Source: Muraenolepis orangiensis
Lineage: Eukaryota; Chordata; Actinopteri; Gadiformes; Muraenolepididae
Length of the DNA stretch: 64,000 nucleotides
Assembly (NCBI GenBank): GCA_027704905.1
Contig: CM051019.1
Location: 21,513,995-21,577,994 of the forward strand
Direction: 5' to 3'
Every line of letters starts with the position of its first letter. Position 1 is the first letter of the stretch. The notes beneath the pieces were generated by a model. It made no database searches. It was not told the origin of the DNA and saw only the letters and a program-made list of their open reading frames with translations. The position numbers and the translations under genes were made by a program. Of this stretch, positions 45,079 to 56,970 are shown piece after piece.

Positions 45079-47600
45079 ATGACCGCTTTGTGGCCAGCAA
45101 ATAGGACTAATATGGACAGGGAGTCTATAGTTAGGACATTGGCCACAAGAGATGAAGACCAACAAATGCTACAGGATTCTGAGGGAAAGCCGTTCCCACA
45201 GTACTTGCAGTATACTAAGGCAGCAAATGGAAGAGAAAAGGTGAAGAGAGACAGCAAAAGCACTAATGCACTATATTGCATCCCATGTGTGCTTTTCTCC
45301 CATGAACAAAAAAGACCTTCCCTTAGTGTACTGTCAACAGTCAACATGGATATCAAATGTCTGATGTGAAGTGGCGTCGTACGTATGATAAGAACCATGA
45401 GAAGAATAAGGCACACAGAGACTGCTACTTAAAGTGGAAGAATTTGCATCAATCTGTAATGGAAGTTAGCAGCATTGACTGTCAGTTGCAGAAGCAGATA
45501 CAAATAGAAACTGAGAAAAATAGAGCTCTCTTGCAGAGAATCCTAGATGTAACACTGCACTTGGCATCAAGGGATTTACCTTTCAGGGGTAAAACCAAAG
45601 ATCTGAATGACATTCACAATGGCAATTTCCTAGGCTCACTAGAACTGTTATCTCATTACGACCCACTGTTGAATGAACACTTACAAAAAGTTAAGGACAA
45701 AAAGAAAGGAACCAGGCTGACACATTATTTGAGCTCTGACATTCAAAATGAATTCATTGAGTTATGAGTTATTAGAGTTATGTGCCAGAAGAATTTAGAA
45801 AACAATTCTAAAGGAAAGGGAGGATTCTATTTATTATTCAGTCATCTGTGAGGATTCTATTTATTATTCAGTCATCTGTGAGGATTCTATTTATTATTCA
45901 GTCATCTGTGATGATTCTATTTATTATTCAGTCATCTGTGAGGATTCTATTTATTATTCAGTCATCTGTGATGATTCTATTTATGATTCAGTCATCTGTG
46001 ATGATTCTATTTATTATTCAGTCATCTGTGATGATTCTATTTATGATTCAGTCATCTGTAATGATTCTATTTATTATTCAGTCATCTGTGAGGATTCTAT
46101 TTATTATTCAGTCATCTGTGATGCTACACCAGACATTTCACATACTGAGCAAAATGTTGTGCTCATAAGATATGTGAATTATAACAAAGAAACTGATGAC
46201 TGGGAGATCATTGAACGGTTCCTTGAATTCAAGGACTTCCACAAAAAGACGGCGTGAGATAGCCGAGATGATTGAAAATGTGCTTCAAGACAAAGGGATA
46301 GACATTGCAGACTGCAGAGGGCATGGATATGACAATGGGGCAAACATGTCAGGAAAAGTCAAGGAAGTCCAAACCCAAATACTGAAAAAAAATAATCTGG
46401 CTACATTTTCACCTTGTGCCTCCCACACCCTAAATCTTGTAGATGTGCAGGCTGCAGAATCAAGCACAGAAGTGTCAACATTTTTTGGCTGCATCAATCG
46501 CCTTTACACACTTGTTAGTGCCAGTCCAGGGCGATGGGCCATCTACAAAGAGAAAACAGGTTGCTCTTTGCATCGCCTCTCCGATACCCGCTGGAGTTCA
46601 AGGATCCACGCTGTTAAACCTGTAGCAAGACACCTACCTGATGTCATAGAGGCCCTTGATAGCATACTCATGACATGCAGTCTCACTAGTGAGGCCAGAT
46701 CAGATGCTAGTGGGCTGAAGACCTACTTCATGTCATTCAATGCTATTGTCCTCCTCACTGTCTGGCTAAATGTACTGCAATGCATTGAGGACAGGAATAC
46801 AATTCTCCAGTCTGGGAAGATCTCACTCGACACAGAGACAGCCAATATCAGAGACTTAAAGGAAGAGATACAGGCTCTTAGAGATGCATGGGAGTCACTC
46901 CTGTCTGAGGCAACACTGATTGCTGCTCAAATGGATGTTGCACCTCAATTTAGCATGGAACACTGTCGCAAGAGGAAAAGGAAGAGATTCCATGATGAGA
47001 CCTCAAGAGAAGACCGATCAGGACAGTGCAGCAACGGTGTTCCACAACACAGTGTTTTTTACTGCAATGGACAAGATCATAAGCGACTTAGACACTAGGT
47101 TCCGCACCACTGAACATATTGTGGAAGCATTTTCTGCTGTTCTGAAAGTTGGGAAGATTGCTGAGGATGAAGTCCCTTCTGTTTGCCAACCACTGATCAG
47201 GAAGTATTCAAAACATCTTACACCTGAGTTTCAAAATGAAGTAAGACACCTGAACACTGTGTATGCTGCCACTTTCCACCCTAACTTGTCCCCTCTTGGT
47301 CTCCTGAATGCAATTCACAAGATGCAGCTGCAAAGCATTTTTGGAGAAGTGTGCATTGTTTTACGTATATTTTGCACACTGCCTGTGACTGTTGCAGGTG
47401 GTGAGAGAGCTTTCAGTAAGCTAAAATTGATAAAAAACGATTTGAGGTCCACTATGTCTCAGGACAGGCTTTGCAGTCTTGCCATGCTGTCCATTGAAAG
47501 CCAGTTGGCTAGAAAGCTGGACTTCAAGGACTTGATCAGTGACTTTGCCTGTAAGAAGGCTAGGCGCTGGGCTCTTGGTGAGCTGAGCAAGGGCTCGTAA
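45079..47600 (+). pseudogene. hAT transposase (ZMYM1/DUF4371-like), frameshifted
   Basis: This would cut and paste the element. The zinc-finger part contains ALYCIPCVLFS near 45,270 and continues after a frameshift at about 45,360 (KNHEKNKAHRDCYLKWKN, LASRDLPFRGKTKDLND). The RNase H-fold core has the first catalytic Asp in VICDATPDISHTEQ (about 46,115), then GYDNGANMSGK and ASHTLNLV. After a frameshift near 47,040 comes the C-terminal dimerisation domain (TLPVTVAGGERAFSKLKLIK) and stop at 47,598-47,600. At least four breaks (about 45,360, 45,765, 46,255, 47,040) prevent function. Confidence 0.9.
45823..46122 (+). repeat. In-frame 30-bp repeat inside the transposase, 10 units
   Basis: Each unit, GATTCTATTTATTATTCAGT followed by CATCTGTGAG or GATGAT-type ends, encodes DSIYYSVIC(E/D). 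This is the strand leading to the first catalytic Asp. The last unit runs straight into DATPD. Confidence 0.95.
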
Positions 47601-48301
47601 AAACTGTTAAAGGGCAAGGCTATGGTAACGATATTGGATCACTACACACAAGATGCATGATGAGAAAAAGTCTGAGAACAGGTAATATTCTCTGATTTAG
47701 CACCACCATAAGGCCTTTTCATTTCCATTTCCGTTTTGTTGTCCATTTACACTTTAATACCTGCTTATTTTGTAGTTGGTATGTATATTTCATTTTAAAA
47801 TCTGCTGCTCATGTTATTTTTGTGTTATAGCATTTTATAAATGATAATATTGGTGGTAATGTTCACTTTAATTTAATTTAAGAGGTCATGTATATTTAAG
47901 TTATATTTATTTGGATTTATGCATTCATGTTGAGAATGTTCCATTCAAAAATGTTATTATTAAAAAGGCATTTACACCATAAAAGATGACTATTGAGATC
48001 TATTGTCAGGAATGTTAGTCTTGAATCAAATAGTGAATTCTACTGCAGCAGAATGTTGCACGTCTGCAGAGTGTTATTTTTCACAGCTCAGTGTCAGTAA
48101 AAATTGTGCAGTTAGTATTGAACTACAAGATAGATGCAAGCCTGTACAGGTAGTGCTATTTAAAGCATAAATGAGTCGGTTGGGTTCTGGAGGTCGTTAC
48201 AGCAATTGTGCTTGGTTGGCGTGGCCTGTGCCTGGTGGTGGGGCCCAATGTGATATATTTTCATGGGGCCCAAAATCCCTGGCGGCGCCCCTGGTCACTA
48301 C

Positions 48302-49264
48302 ATGGCAATCTTAAACTGTCAGTACGGAGTACATCAAACAGATACGTAATGTCTCATCACAAACACCAGGGGGCGGTGTTGCTATTGTTGCTATTGCTAT
48401 TAAATGATCTTAGACAGAATCGGCGCAACAAAGTGATTGACAAACTAATTATATTGGTGATGAATGTTTTAGTGAAGCTGGTTGACACATTATATTATTT
48501 TAATTGCTATAATTATTTTAAAAGAAAGAAAATATGAGGGAAAGCAAAAGGTACAAGATTAAGATGAATGAAGGTGTTTTTGTATGTATATGTATGGTGT
48601 TTTAAGTACAATGGAATGCTTACTCCCAATTCACTCCCGCAGTTAAACAACAATACTATGTTATACTAAACTATGCAAAACTATACTATACAATACGATA
48701 CTATAAACGACCCTGATACTACGTACTATATACTATACTTTATACAACACTATACTTTAACAATACTAGTTTACACATAGTCCTATACACGCTACTGCCT
48801 ATAATATAGCGTAATATATTGTATTTAGGAGTGAGTTTGGCGAAAATAGTCTACTTTTATATGTGTATAAATATATAACTGTAGGTGAAAAGTATTTGTC
48901 ATTTGTCATAACCAATTGACTTATGGTTGGTCCGGCAAAGACTAACCTTCTCAACACAAAGTGGTCAATAAAACCAGTTTTGTCACACGTGAAAAGTGTC
49001 TATAAAGTAGGTCTAAGTATTCCGAGTTCGGGAATGCATCGGAAATAAAGTAGTTAATAAGGAAGAAGAAGGTAACTAAATCGTAACAAATGAATTCGTT
49101 GCTGGAGCTTTGTTTAATGGATTTTGTATTGTGTGTGTGTGTGTGTGTGTGTGTGCGCGTTCGCGCGTGCGTGTGTGTGTGTCAGCCTGACTCGGGTCAG
49201 GTGAGGGTGCCTAAAACACCCACCAACCTCCACACCTAGCAACGACTACCAGAGTACAGATACA
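48302..49264. other. Intergenic, no gene
   Basis: AT-rich sequence with degenerate TACTATAC runs near 48,650-48,800. A (GT)n tract with CG interruptions lies at 49,128-49,182. Confidence 0.55.
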
Positions 49265-49327
49265 AGATTTAAGATTTTTATTTGCCATATGCAATTGGCA
49301 AAGTACAATGGAATTCTTACTCCCCAT
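49265..49327 (-). mobile_element. LINE 3' tail
   Basis: AAGATTTTTATTTGCCATAT followed by GCAATTGGCAAAG is the reverse complement of the recurrent fish LINE tail ending in CAAATGGCAAATAAA. Confidence 0.55.
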
Positions 49328-49835
49328 CAGTGGCGGCTGGCCCATAGGGGGCGATGGGGCGCCGCCCCCCCTAAACCAACGCACAAACAAAATATTAAAA
49401 AAGATTTTAAAAAATTTCACAAAAAATATATATATAAATTGTCAATATGTGTGTGTTTAAAATATGGAATGCACCCAGAAATATGTGTAAAATATTATTT
49501 TAAAATAATTTGCGCAACATAATATGCTTTTCCTAGTACACATATGCCTAGTACACTGCAGCCTTAAGGGCGCATTTGTATGACGATGCTGCTGGGGCGC
49601 TTTTCAAATCGCCCCACGGAGGCGGGTCTCTGTAGCAGTTTAGCCAATTGCTGATTCAAGATATAAACGAGTGACATAAAATGTAGCCAATCAGCATCCT
49701 CAAAACGTCTTCCCGTGGGGCGCTTTTCAAATCGCCCCACGGAAGACTTTGGAGCATCGAGCATCGTCATTTGTGTGCGTCACAGTGTACTACTAGGAAA
49801 AGCATATTATGCTCTGTCTCTGCGGGCACACACAC

Positions 49836-49911
<76 letters not shown>

Positions 49912-51160
49912 GCACACACACACACACACACACACAGAGACGCACACGCACAGACGCACACTCACACACAGACACATACACGCACGCACACACGCACACA
50001 CACACGCACACACTTACAAATATATGTCAGTGTTTTTTGTCAGTGTGTGCCGATATATATATATTTTTGTTGAGTGATTGATATAGTTTTCGTGAGTGAT
50101 TTAAACAAGCAGGTATATATATATATATATATACCGGTATATATATATATATATAGATATATATATATATATATATACCAGTGGTGAAGTGTCAGGGCCT
50201 TCAAGGTATTCAGAGAAGACCCTGGAACTCTCAGATGAAACAAAAAAAATCGGATTAATTGTATTAATAAAATGTAATACAATTTAATCAAATTTAATCC
50301 AATTTAAATAAAATGAATAAATGAGAATGGTATCTGTGTAGTTGATCTGTAATATTACAGTGTTACGTTGATTTGTTTGTCTTTCTCGGTCCATGCACTA
50401 CGCATTTGAGTGGTTTTGTGTTGGAAAAACAATGCAACCAATCAGATATTTTTCTAGGTTGCTGGGAAGAATATCCTTCAACCAAAGTATTCCCGATGAC
50501 TTTGGCCCTTAGACTGAATGAGGGCGTACGTTTGGATTGACAATTTGATCAACCAATCATATAGTGATTTGTAGCCAATGGGCGTATTCTTTCAGATTTC
50601 CCCACAGCTCAATAGGGAGCTAGAAGGTCTACTGGCTGGAGCGAGAGGGGATCTAGCGTAGTGCTACGTTGTTTCTACGTAGGATTTTACGTCAAAATAG
50701 CGAAGGCGAAGATGATGGGCTGTTACTTCACTACATGGACACTGCTTTACCAACTATGGTACACTTGGAAATTGGCTGCGACAATCTAATCTGCCTAAAT
50801 GAGATAAGGCATAAAGTGACTCCTCCGTGACGTCCGTCTGACTAGAAAAACAGAATTTTTGGTCTACAGCAGGGGTTCCCAAAGTGGGGGTCGCGGGACC
50901 CCGAGGGGGGGGTCGCGAGATGATTTCAGAATCCTCTTGATGTGACCCATGATTTATTTTTTATTTTATTATTATTATTTTTTATCATTTGTATTATTAT
51001 TATTATTATTATTATTATTGTTAATAATAACGTGAGTGACAAATAAAGGAATTCTGATTCCCACAGATTCACGACAGTATCATCATTGAAAAAAAGCCAC
51101 ACACAATCGCGATTACCCCCCCCCCCCCCGTTGGACTTCACGATGTTCGCGATTGCGAAC
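49328..51160 (-). mobile_element. hAT-B copy with nested hAT-A and MITE, one end lost
   Basis: It starts CAGTGGCGGCTGGCCCATAG, the other end of the hAT-B complete at 19,914-21,809, and matches it in reverse. A nested hAT-A enters at 50,179 (CAGTGGTGAAGTGTC) in the TA-rich centre. A nested MITE enters at 50,870 (CAGGGGTTCCC) after the flank GTCTACAG. The MITE breaks off at about 51,160 into a 27-bp repeat, so the remaining ends are missing. A (CA)n tract of about 175 bp (49,838-50,015) and (TA)n (50,115-50,178) have expanded inside. Confidence 0.85.
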
Positions 51161-51440
51161 AACATAACATAACATGTCATTAACATTACACTATCATAAC
51201 ATGTCATTAACATGACACTATCATAACATGTCATTAACATGACTCTATCATAACATGTCATTAACATTACACTATCATAACATGTCATTAACATGACACT
51301 ATCATAACATGTCATTAACATTACACTATCATAACATGTCATTAACATTACACTATCAGAACATGTCATTAACATTATACTATCATAACATGTCATTAAC
51401 ATTACACTATCATAACATGTCATTAACATTACACTATCTC
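51161..51440. repeat. 27-bp minisatellite, about 10 units (LINE 3' UTR unit)
   Basis: The unit is ATAACATGTCATTAACATTA followed by CACTATC. The array is followed by the LINE tail TTCATGATGCTGCTGCACTA at about 51,455. Confidence 0.95.
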
Positions 51441-52130
51441 TGTTCTGTTCTGTATTCATGATGCTGCTGCACTACTGGCACTTTAAAATGCTTTAAATGC
51501 GTTTTGCACAATATAACACATATCATCCAGCAATCACTTTATTGTTATTTTATTGTGTATAGTATTTTTAGTTATATAGTATTGCTCTAGAATTCCATTG
51601 TACTTGTTTCAAATGGCAAATCAAATTATATTAAATATTATATTATATTAATTTAAATATATTAAATTACTATTATAAGTAGGCCTAGCAGTATAGTAAT
51701 AGTAGTGGTAGGCCTATTGACATATACCTATATATATTTTTCAGTTGGAATGTGGGACATGCGGCATAAAATAGGTATTTTACTGTGCAAAATAGATGCT
51801 GTTTAAAACACAAAACACACATTAATACCACCACCAACCGGTAGGAGGCAGTATTGTACACGCTATCTAATGGGATAGGGATCGTCAAATGAAGATGATA
51901 TTATCCGCCACAGACTAGACCAGAGCTGCTAGGAGTTTACATGACGTCATTCACATCAGGGTATTACCGCCATCTAGTGGACACATGACAAAGGCTCCCG
52001 AGTCGTCTGCAACAATGTAATCTGTTGTAATGTCTATTTCCTACCACAAGGTGTCTCTCTCGGCCTGCAAACGGCCTATCAATAGTGAACGTCACCGGCA
52101 GCTGACGGTGTGAGAGAGCAGTGAGCAGCG
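51441..52130. other. LINE tail and unassigned sequence
   Basis: 51,441-51,660 is a LINE 3' tail. 51,660-52,130 holds no recognised gene. Confidence 0.5.
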
Positions 52131-52137
52131 AGAAGCG

Positions 52138-52478
52138 AGAGGGTGGGTGAGGATGGAGTGAGGGTGGGGTGAGGATGGAGTGAGGGTGGGGTGAGGATGG
52201 AGTGAGGGTGGAGTGAGGGTGGGGTGAGGATGGAGTGAGGGAGGGGTGAGGGTGGAGTGAGGGTGGAGTGAGGGTGGGGTGAGCGTGAGGTGAGGATGGA
52301 GTGAGGGTGGGGTGAGGGTGGAGTGAGGGTGGGGTGAGGGTGAGGTGAGGGTGGAGTGAGGGTGGAGTGAGGATGGAGTGAGGGTGGGGTGAGGGTGGAG
52401 TGAGGGTGGAGTGAGGGTGGGGTGAGGGTGGGGTGAGGGTGGAGTCAGGGTGGAGTGAGGGTGGGCTGGTGGAGGGGT
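52138..52478. repeat. G-rich 10-11-bp repeat with higher-order 20-bp structure
   Basis: Alternating GGGTGGAGTGA and GGGTGGGGTGA units. Many GGG runs lie on the plus strand, compatible with G-quadruplex formation. Confidence 0.9.
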
Positions 52479-52540
52479 GCTCGCTGGCACCCTGCTGTGG
52501 TCTAATAGAGAGAGAGTGGATTGTCTTGAGTTTCAGGTAA

Positions 52541-52603
52541 AGGACTAGTCACGGTGACTAGTCCTGCTGCAGTACCGGTGACTAAGTCACCGGTACTGCA
52601 GCA
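52541..52603. repeat. Two adjacent perfect hairpins
   Basis: First, 52,541-52,565: arms AGGACTAGTCAC and GTGACTAGTCCT with one centre base. Second, 52,565-52,603: arms TGCTGCAGTACCGGTGAC and GTCACCGGTACTGCAGCA with loop TAA. The two share base 52,565. Confidence 0.95.
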
Positions 52604-52609
52604 TCCAAA

Positions 52610-53380
52610 CCAGGAGCACTAGCAGGTTTCAAGGACAGTTTTACCCAAAGGAAAGACTGAAATATATGGAGTCCTGTCATACTTCTTTACTGGACTCATT
52701 ACCACATTGCACTGTTCTGTTATTTTATTATTTATGAAGGCTGCTACCATTCACCACGGGGCTGCACAAAAAGTACAATAAGTTGGCAAACAATATATAA
52801 CAATATCTAGAACAATATCTACCTATCTATAATATCTAATCCACTTAGATAATTAACTTAGCGCTACGAGGAAGGATCCGGGAAGTGTGTCCTGGAGAGA
52901 TGGGTTTTCAGCCTGCGGTGGAAGATGGGGAGTGACTCTGCAGTCGTGACCTCCGTGGGGAGTTTGTTCCACCAAATTGGGGCCAGGACGGAGAAGAGCC
53001 GTGACCGCGTAGATCGGCCCTCAGGGGCCTAAGTGAGGGTGCAAGCAGACGGCCCGAAGAAGCCGAGCGAAGTGGACGGGTTGGGATGTAGGCCTTGACC
53101 ATTGCCTGGAGGTATAGGATAGAGCGGTACCTTTTACTGCCCTGTAGGCTAGCCCCAAGGTCTTGAACTGGATGTGAGCAGCTCCAGGGAGCCAGTGTAG
53201 AGTCCGACGGAGGGTAGATGTGTGTCTTTACCCTGGTGGGAGAGGTCTCAGGCCCCAGTGTAATAGTGGATTCTGCCACATGTCAGTGAAATGGTTTCCT
53301 GGGGTTCCTCCCAACGACAGGACACACAGGGGGATGAGGAATGAGGTTTCGTAATGCTTGGTTGGGGTCTGGTTTTACCT
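52610..53380. mobile_element. LINE tail and a dispersed fish repeat
   Basis: 52,610-52,720 matches Rex1-like LINE tail sequence. 52,865-53,280 (GGTTTTCAGCCTGCGGTGGA, GTTTGTTCCACCA, GAGAAGAGCC) resembles a dispersed repeat of fish genomes. A fragment of similar sequence lies at about 42,480-42,540. The element class is not known to me. Confidence 0.5.
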
Positions 53381-53382
53381 TT

Positions 53383-53432
53383 GCAGCCTCACCAGCCCCA
53401 GGCTCTAACCTGACTGGGGCTGGTGAGGCTGC
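53383..53432. repeat. Perfect 19-bp hairpin at the head of a minisatellite
   Basis: Arms GCAGCCTCACCAGCCCCAG (53,383-53,401) and CTGGGGCTGGTGAGGCTGC (53,414-53,432) flank a 12-bp loop. The right arm is the start of the first unit of the following array. Confidence 0.95.
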
Positions 53433-54135
53433 TTCAACCAGACTCTAATCAGTCTGACTGGGGCCAGGTGAGGCTGCTTCAACCAGACTCTAATCAGTAT
53501 GACTGGGGCCAGGTGAGGCTGCCTCAACTAGACTCTAATCAGTCTGACTGGGGCCAGGTGAGGCTGCCTCAACCAGACTCTAATCAGTCTGACTGGGGCC
53601 AGGTGAGGCTGCCTCAACCAGACTCTAATCAGTCTGACTGGGGCCAGGTGAGGCTGCCTCAACCAGACTCTAATCAGTCTGACTGGGGCCAGGTGAGGCT
53701 GCTTCAACCAGACTCTAATCAGTCTGACTGGGGTCAGGTGAGGCTGCCTCAACCAGACTCTAATCAGTCTGATGAGGGCCAGGTGAGGCTGCTTCAACCA
53801 GACTCTAATCAGTCTGACTGGGGCCAGGTGAGGCTGCTTCAACCAGACTCTAATCAGTCTGACTGGGGCCAGGTGAGGCTGCTTAAACCAGACTCTAATC
53901 CGTCTGATTTGGGTCAGGTGAGGCTGCTTCAACCAGACTCTAACCAGTCAGACTGGGGCCAGGTGAGGCTGCTTCAACCAGACTCTAATCAGTCTGATTT
54001 GGGTCAGGTGAGGCTGCTTCAACCAGACTCTGATCAGTCTGACTGGGGCCAGGTGAGGCTGCTTCAACCAGACTCTAATCAGTCTGACTGGGGTCAGGTG
54101 AGGCTGCTTCAACCAGACTCCAACCACACACTCCA
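53414..54135. repeat. 45-bp minisatellite, about 16 units
   Basis: The unit is GGCCAGGTGAGGCTGCTTCA, ACCAGACTCTAATCAG, TCTGACTGG. The length of 15 codons keeps both strands open. It lies just upstream of the first abcd4 exon visible here, so it is probably intronic. Confidence 0.95.
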
Positions 54136-54292
54136 CACTCCTAAATGGTATATTATAAAGCGTATCAGCAAGACAAAACGGGTATTTTAAGTGCAGTGTA
54201 AGTGTAATTGGCCCTCAATAGTATGAACACAAAGGTGTGATTCAGTGATTCATGTGATCATTCCATTGCTTTGGACGGTAGGTTTTGTTCAG

Positions 54293-56020
54293 ATGACGAC
54301 CTGCTTTGGCCCCCGAGGGATCCTGTTCCTGCCCCAGAAGCCGTACCTCACAGACGGGACGCTGAGGGAGCAGGTGGGCCGTCGGCCTCTGGAGCCTTCA
54401 TGGGATTCATGACTAAATGGTGGTTTTCATGATCTTCTTCTTTTAACTCTTGTATCAGGTGATCTACCCCTTGAAGGATATTTACCCAGCAGCAGGTAGG
54501 ATTTCAATGGCTTGAAAATTATGAATAAGAAAAAATGAATAAGAAATGTTTGACACATTGGTGTTCAAGCAGTGTTTTTTAAATGAATTTGTATTCAGGG
54601 TTAGTGGACGATGAAAGGATATTCCAGTTCCTGGAGCTGGCGGGGGTGGTAAGGGAGAACAACAGTTCATAAGCAGGAACATTAGTGCTTATGAACATTA
54701 AACATTAACATTAAACTGGTTTAGTTCGATCCTGAACTAAACCTCATCTCTATCCTGTAGTCCAGCCTCATGAAACGGACTGGTGGTCTGGACGAGAAGG
54801 TTGACTGGAACTGGTAAGCACCAAGGGGGTGGGTGGGTGGGGGTGTGTGTGTGAGTGTGTGTGTGTGTGTGTGTGATGCTCCTCTTATGAAACTCCTTGC
54901 TGCAGGTATGATGTCCTGTCTCCAGGCGAGATGCAGCGCCTCTGCTTCGCTCGCCTCTTCTACCTGCAGCCCAAATATGCAGGTGGGCTCCTTCAAAATA
55001 AAAGTCTTGACATATATTGAGTCTTGAATATTTTGATCATGGCAGCCTTTACTCACCGTGATTTGATGTGACCTGTACGGTTCAGGGGGATTTGGGGATA
55101 AAACACGCCGCTAAACAGTGAATAGTAAGTGGTGGTGGTGTTTGGATGCGTCCTCAGTCCTGGACGAGGCCACCAGTGCGCTGACGGAGGAGGCGGAGGG
55201 CCAGCTGTACCGGCTGTGTAAACAGCTGGGCATGACCCTGATCAGCCTGGGACACCGCAGCAGTCTGGAGAAGGTAGACACGGAGCACGTCCTCACACAC
55301 TGGGGGGGCTCAGGCAACACGTCCTCACACACTGGGGGGGCTCAGGCAACACGTCCTCACACACTGGGGGGGCTCAGGCAACACGTCCTCACACACTGGG
55401 GGGGCTCAGGCAACACGTCCTCACACACTGGGGGGGCTCAGGCAACACACTCACACACTGGGGGGGCTCAGGCAACACAGACTCACACACTGGGGGGGCT
55501 CAGGCAACACAGACTCACACACTGGGGGGGCTCAGGCAACACGTCCTCACACACTGGGGGGGCTCAGGCAACACGTCCTCACACACTGGGGGGGCTCAGG
55601 CAACACAGTCCTCACACACTGGGGGGGCTCAGGCAACACGTCCTCACACACTGGGGGGGCTCAGGCAACACAGACTCACACACTGGGGGGGCTCAGGCAA
55701 CACAGACTCACACACTGGGGGGGCTCAGGCAACACAGACTCACACATACATACTGCATATCATACTGTAGTTATCATGCTATTACATGCATTTGCTGTAT
55801 TTGGAAAACGTGTGCAGTTGTATGTGTGTGCTGAGCAGGGCCAGCCCTGTCCAATCACAAGAGGTCCTTTAAAGACATTACCATGGCATCCTCTTCATCA
55901 TGTTGTTGTTGACAGTACCATGACCTCTCGTTGAGGCTGTGTGGAGGAGGCCGCTGGGAGCTGACCTCACTGAGGGAGGCTGGGAGCAGCAGCCAGGTGA
56001 TTGAGGACACCAGCTTCTGA
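54293..56020 (+). CDS. abcd4: Lysosomal cobalamin transporter ABCD4, C-terminal exons
   Basis: ABCD4 is a half-size ABC transporter that moves cobalamin out of lysosomes with LMBD1. Seven exons are seen: 54293-54373, 54459-54495, 54599-54648, 54761-54813, 54906-54982, 55158-55273, 55916-56020. All are GT-AG, stay in frame, and give 172 residues to TGA. They cover the second part of the nucleotide-binding domain: Q-loop (GILFLPQKPYLTDGTLREQ), signature (YDVLSPGEMQRL), Walker B (VLDEATSALTEE) and H-loop (LISLGHRSSLEK). The C-terminus contains LRLCGGGRWEL. The Walker A exon and membrane domain are not found in the window. The exons fit the vertebrate ABCD4 protein closely and look functional. 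Confidence 0.92.
55285..55745. repeat. 32-bp minisatellite in the last abcd4 intron, about 14 units
   Basis: The unit is GTCCTCACACACTGGGGGGG followed by CTCAGGCAACAC, with shorter CAGACTCACAC variants. It lies between exons ending at 55,273 and starting at 55,916. Confidence 0.95.
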
Positions 56021-56410
56021 GACCGTCTGTGCTCCAACTCTTGGACTCCTTCTAGTCTCAAACACTGAATGTGAGAGAAGGGACCTGCTGAACTACACTG
56101 CAAGGTTTTATTTAGTCACAGAAGTTAAATACGGATCAAATGGATTTTTTTACATTTTTGCCAAAAGTCGGATGATAAAGTTTACAATATCTTATTTGGT
56201 AGTTTCCCCGCTTGGAGCTCGGTGAGAATTGTTTAACACCGAACAAAACAAAGGTTTGGCTGGCTAATCATTACTGTAAAATCTGATTATTGTAAATATT
56301 AATGACACTTTAGACTGGATAAAGTCTAAGTTTTGTTATGTGCCTGTTATTTGTTTAAAATATATTCATGATTCGATTTGAATGTCTACAATCATTGCAA
56401 TAAAATGAAA
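56021..56410 (+). terminator. abcd4: abcd4 3' UTR with poly(A) signal
   Basis: AATAAA at 56,399-56,404 lies about 380 bp after the abcd4 stop in otherwise unique sequence. Transcript ends are not visible from sequence, so this is the likeliest signal only. Confidence 0.5.
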
Positions 56411-56720
56411 ATTAATAATTTTTTTATAAAAAAGCGAAAATGTAACCCTTAAGACTTAAACTCAAATAAATGTCTTATTGTATTTCAAAACTGATATGAA
56501 TATGGGTTTGCGGAAGATATACGGGTTGGTGTAAGATTAACAGTTTAAAAGGTACAGTTTAACCCTTCTAACCAACGTGTAACAGAAGAAGATATACATT
56601 TGGGGAATTTTCAGACCCAAAAATGAGTTCATGGATCGGCTTGAGAACCCCCGTTGTATGATGACACAGAAGTGGGCCCCCAGGGATCTAGTCCCCTAGC
56701 CGTGGGCTATGGTCACACAG

Positions 56721-56724
<4 letters not shown>

Positions 56725-56766
<42 letters not shown>

Positions 56767-56873
56767 TGTGAAAAGTGACACAGCTGGTGAAAACACAAAA
56801 TACTAATCCTAATCTACCCACACCCCCCAGGCGATTTCACACACACACACACACACACGCACACACACGCACG

Positions 56874-56969
<96 letters not shown>

Positions 56970-56970
56970 A
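56725..56970. repeat. (GT)n and (AC)n microsatellites
   Basis: (GT)n at about 56,726-56,768 and (AC)n at about 56,838-56,968 are inverted with respect to each other. Confidence 0.95.

Larger units (their letters stand above)
44734..48293 (+). mobile_element. hAT DNA transposon with intact ends
   Basis: The 3,560-bp element has terminal inverted repeats CAGGGGCGCCG. A perfect 8-bp target duplication, GTCACTAC, lies at 44,726-44,733 and 48,294-48,301. One ZMYM1/DUF4371-like transposase gene lies inside on the plus strand, broken by frameshifts and expanded by a 30-bp repeat. The 3' UTR is shared with the fragment at 6,863-7,779. Confidence 0.95.

Noticed and set aside
53423..54190. 255-codon plus-strand frame of QPDSNQSDWGQVRL repeats
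   Set aside because: It comes from a 45-bp minisatellite that stays open in both directions and lies in a probable abcd4 intron.
55118..55834. 238-codon frame extending abcd4 exon 6 through THWGGSGNTSS repeats
   Set aside because: The abcd4 exon ends at a GT donor at 55,273 and the protein resumes at 55,916. The extension is an intronic 32-bp array.
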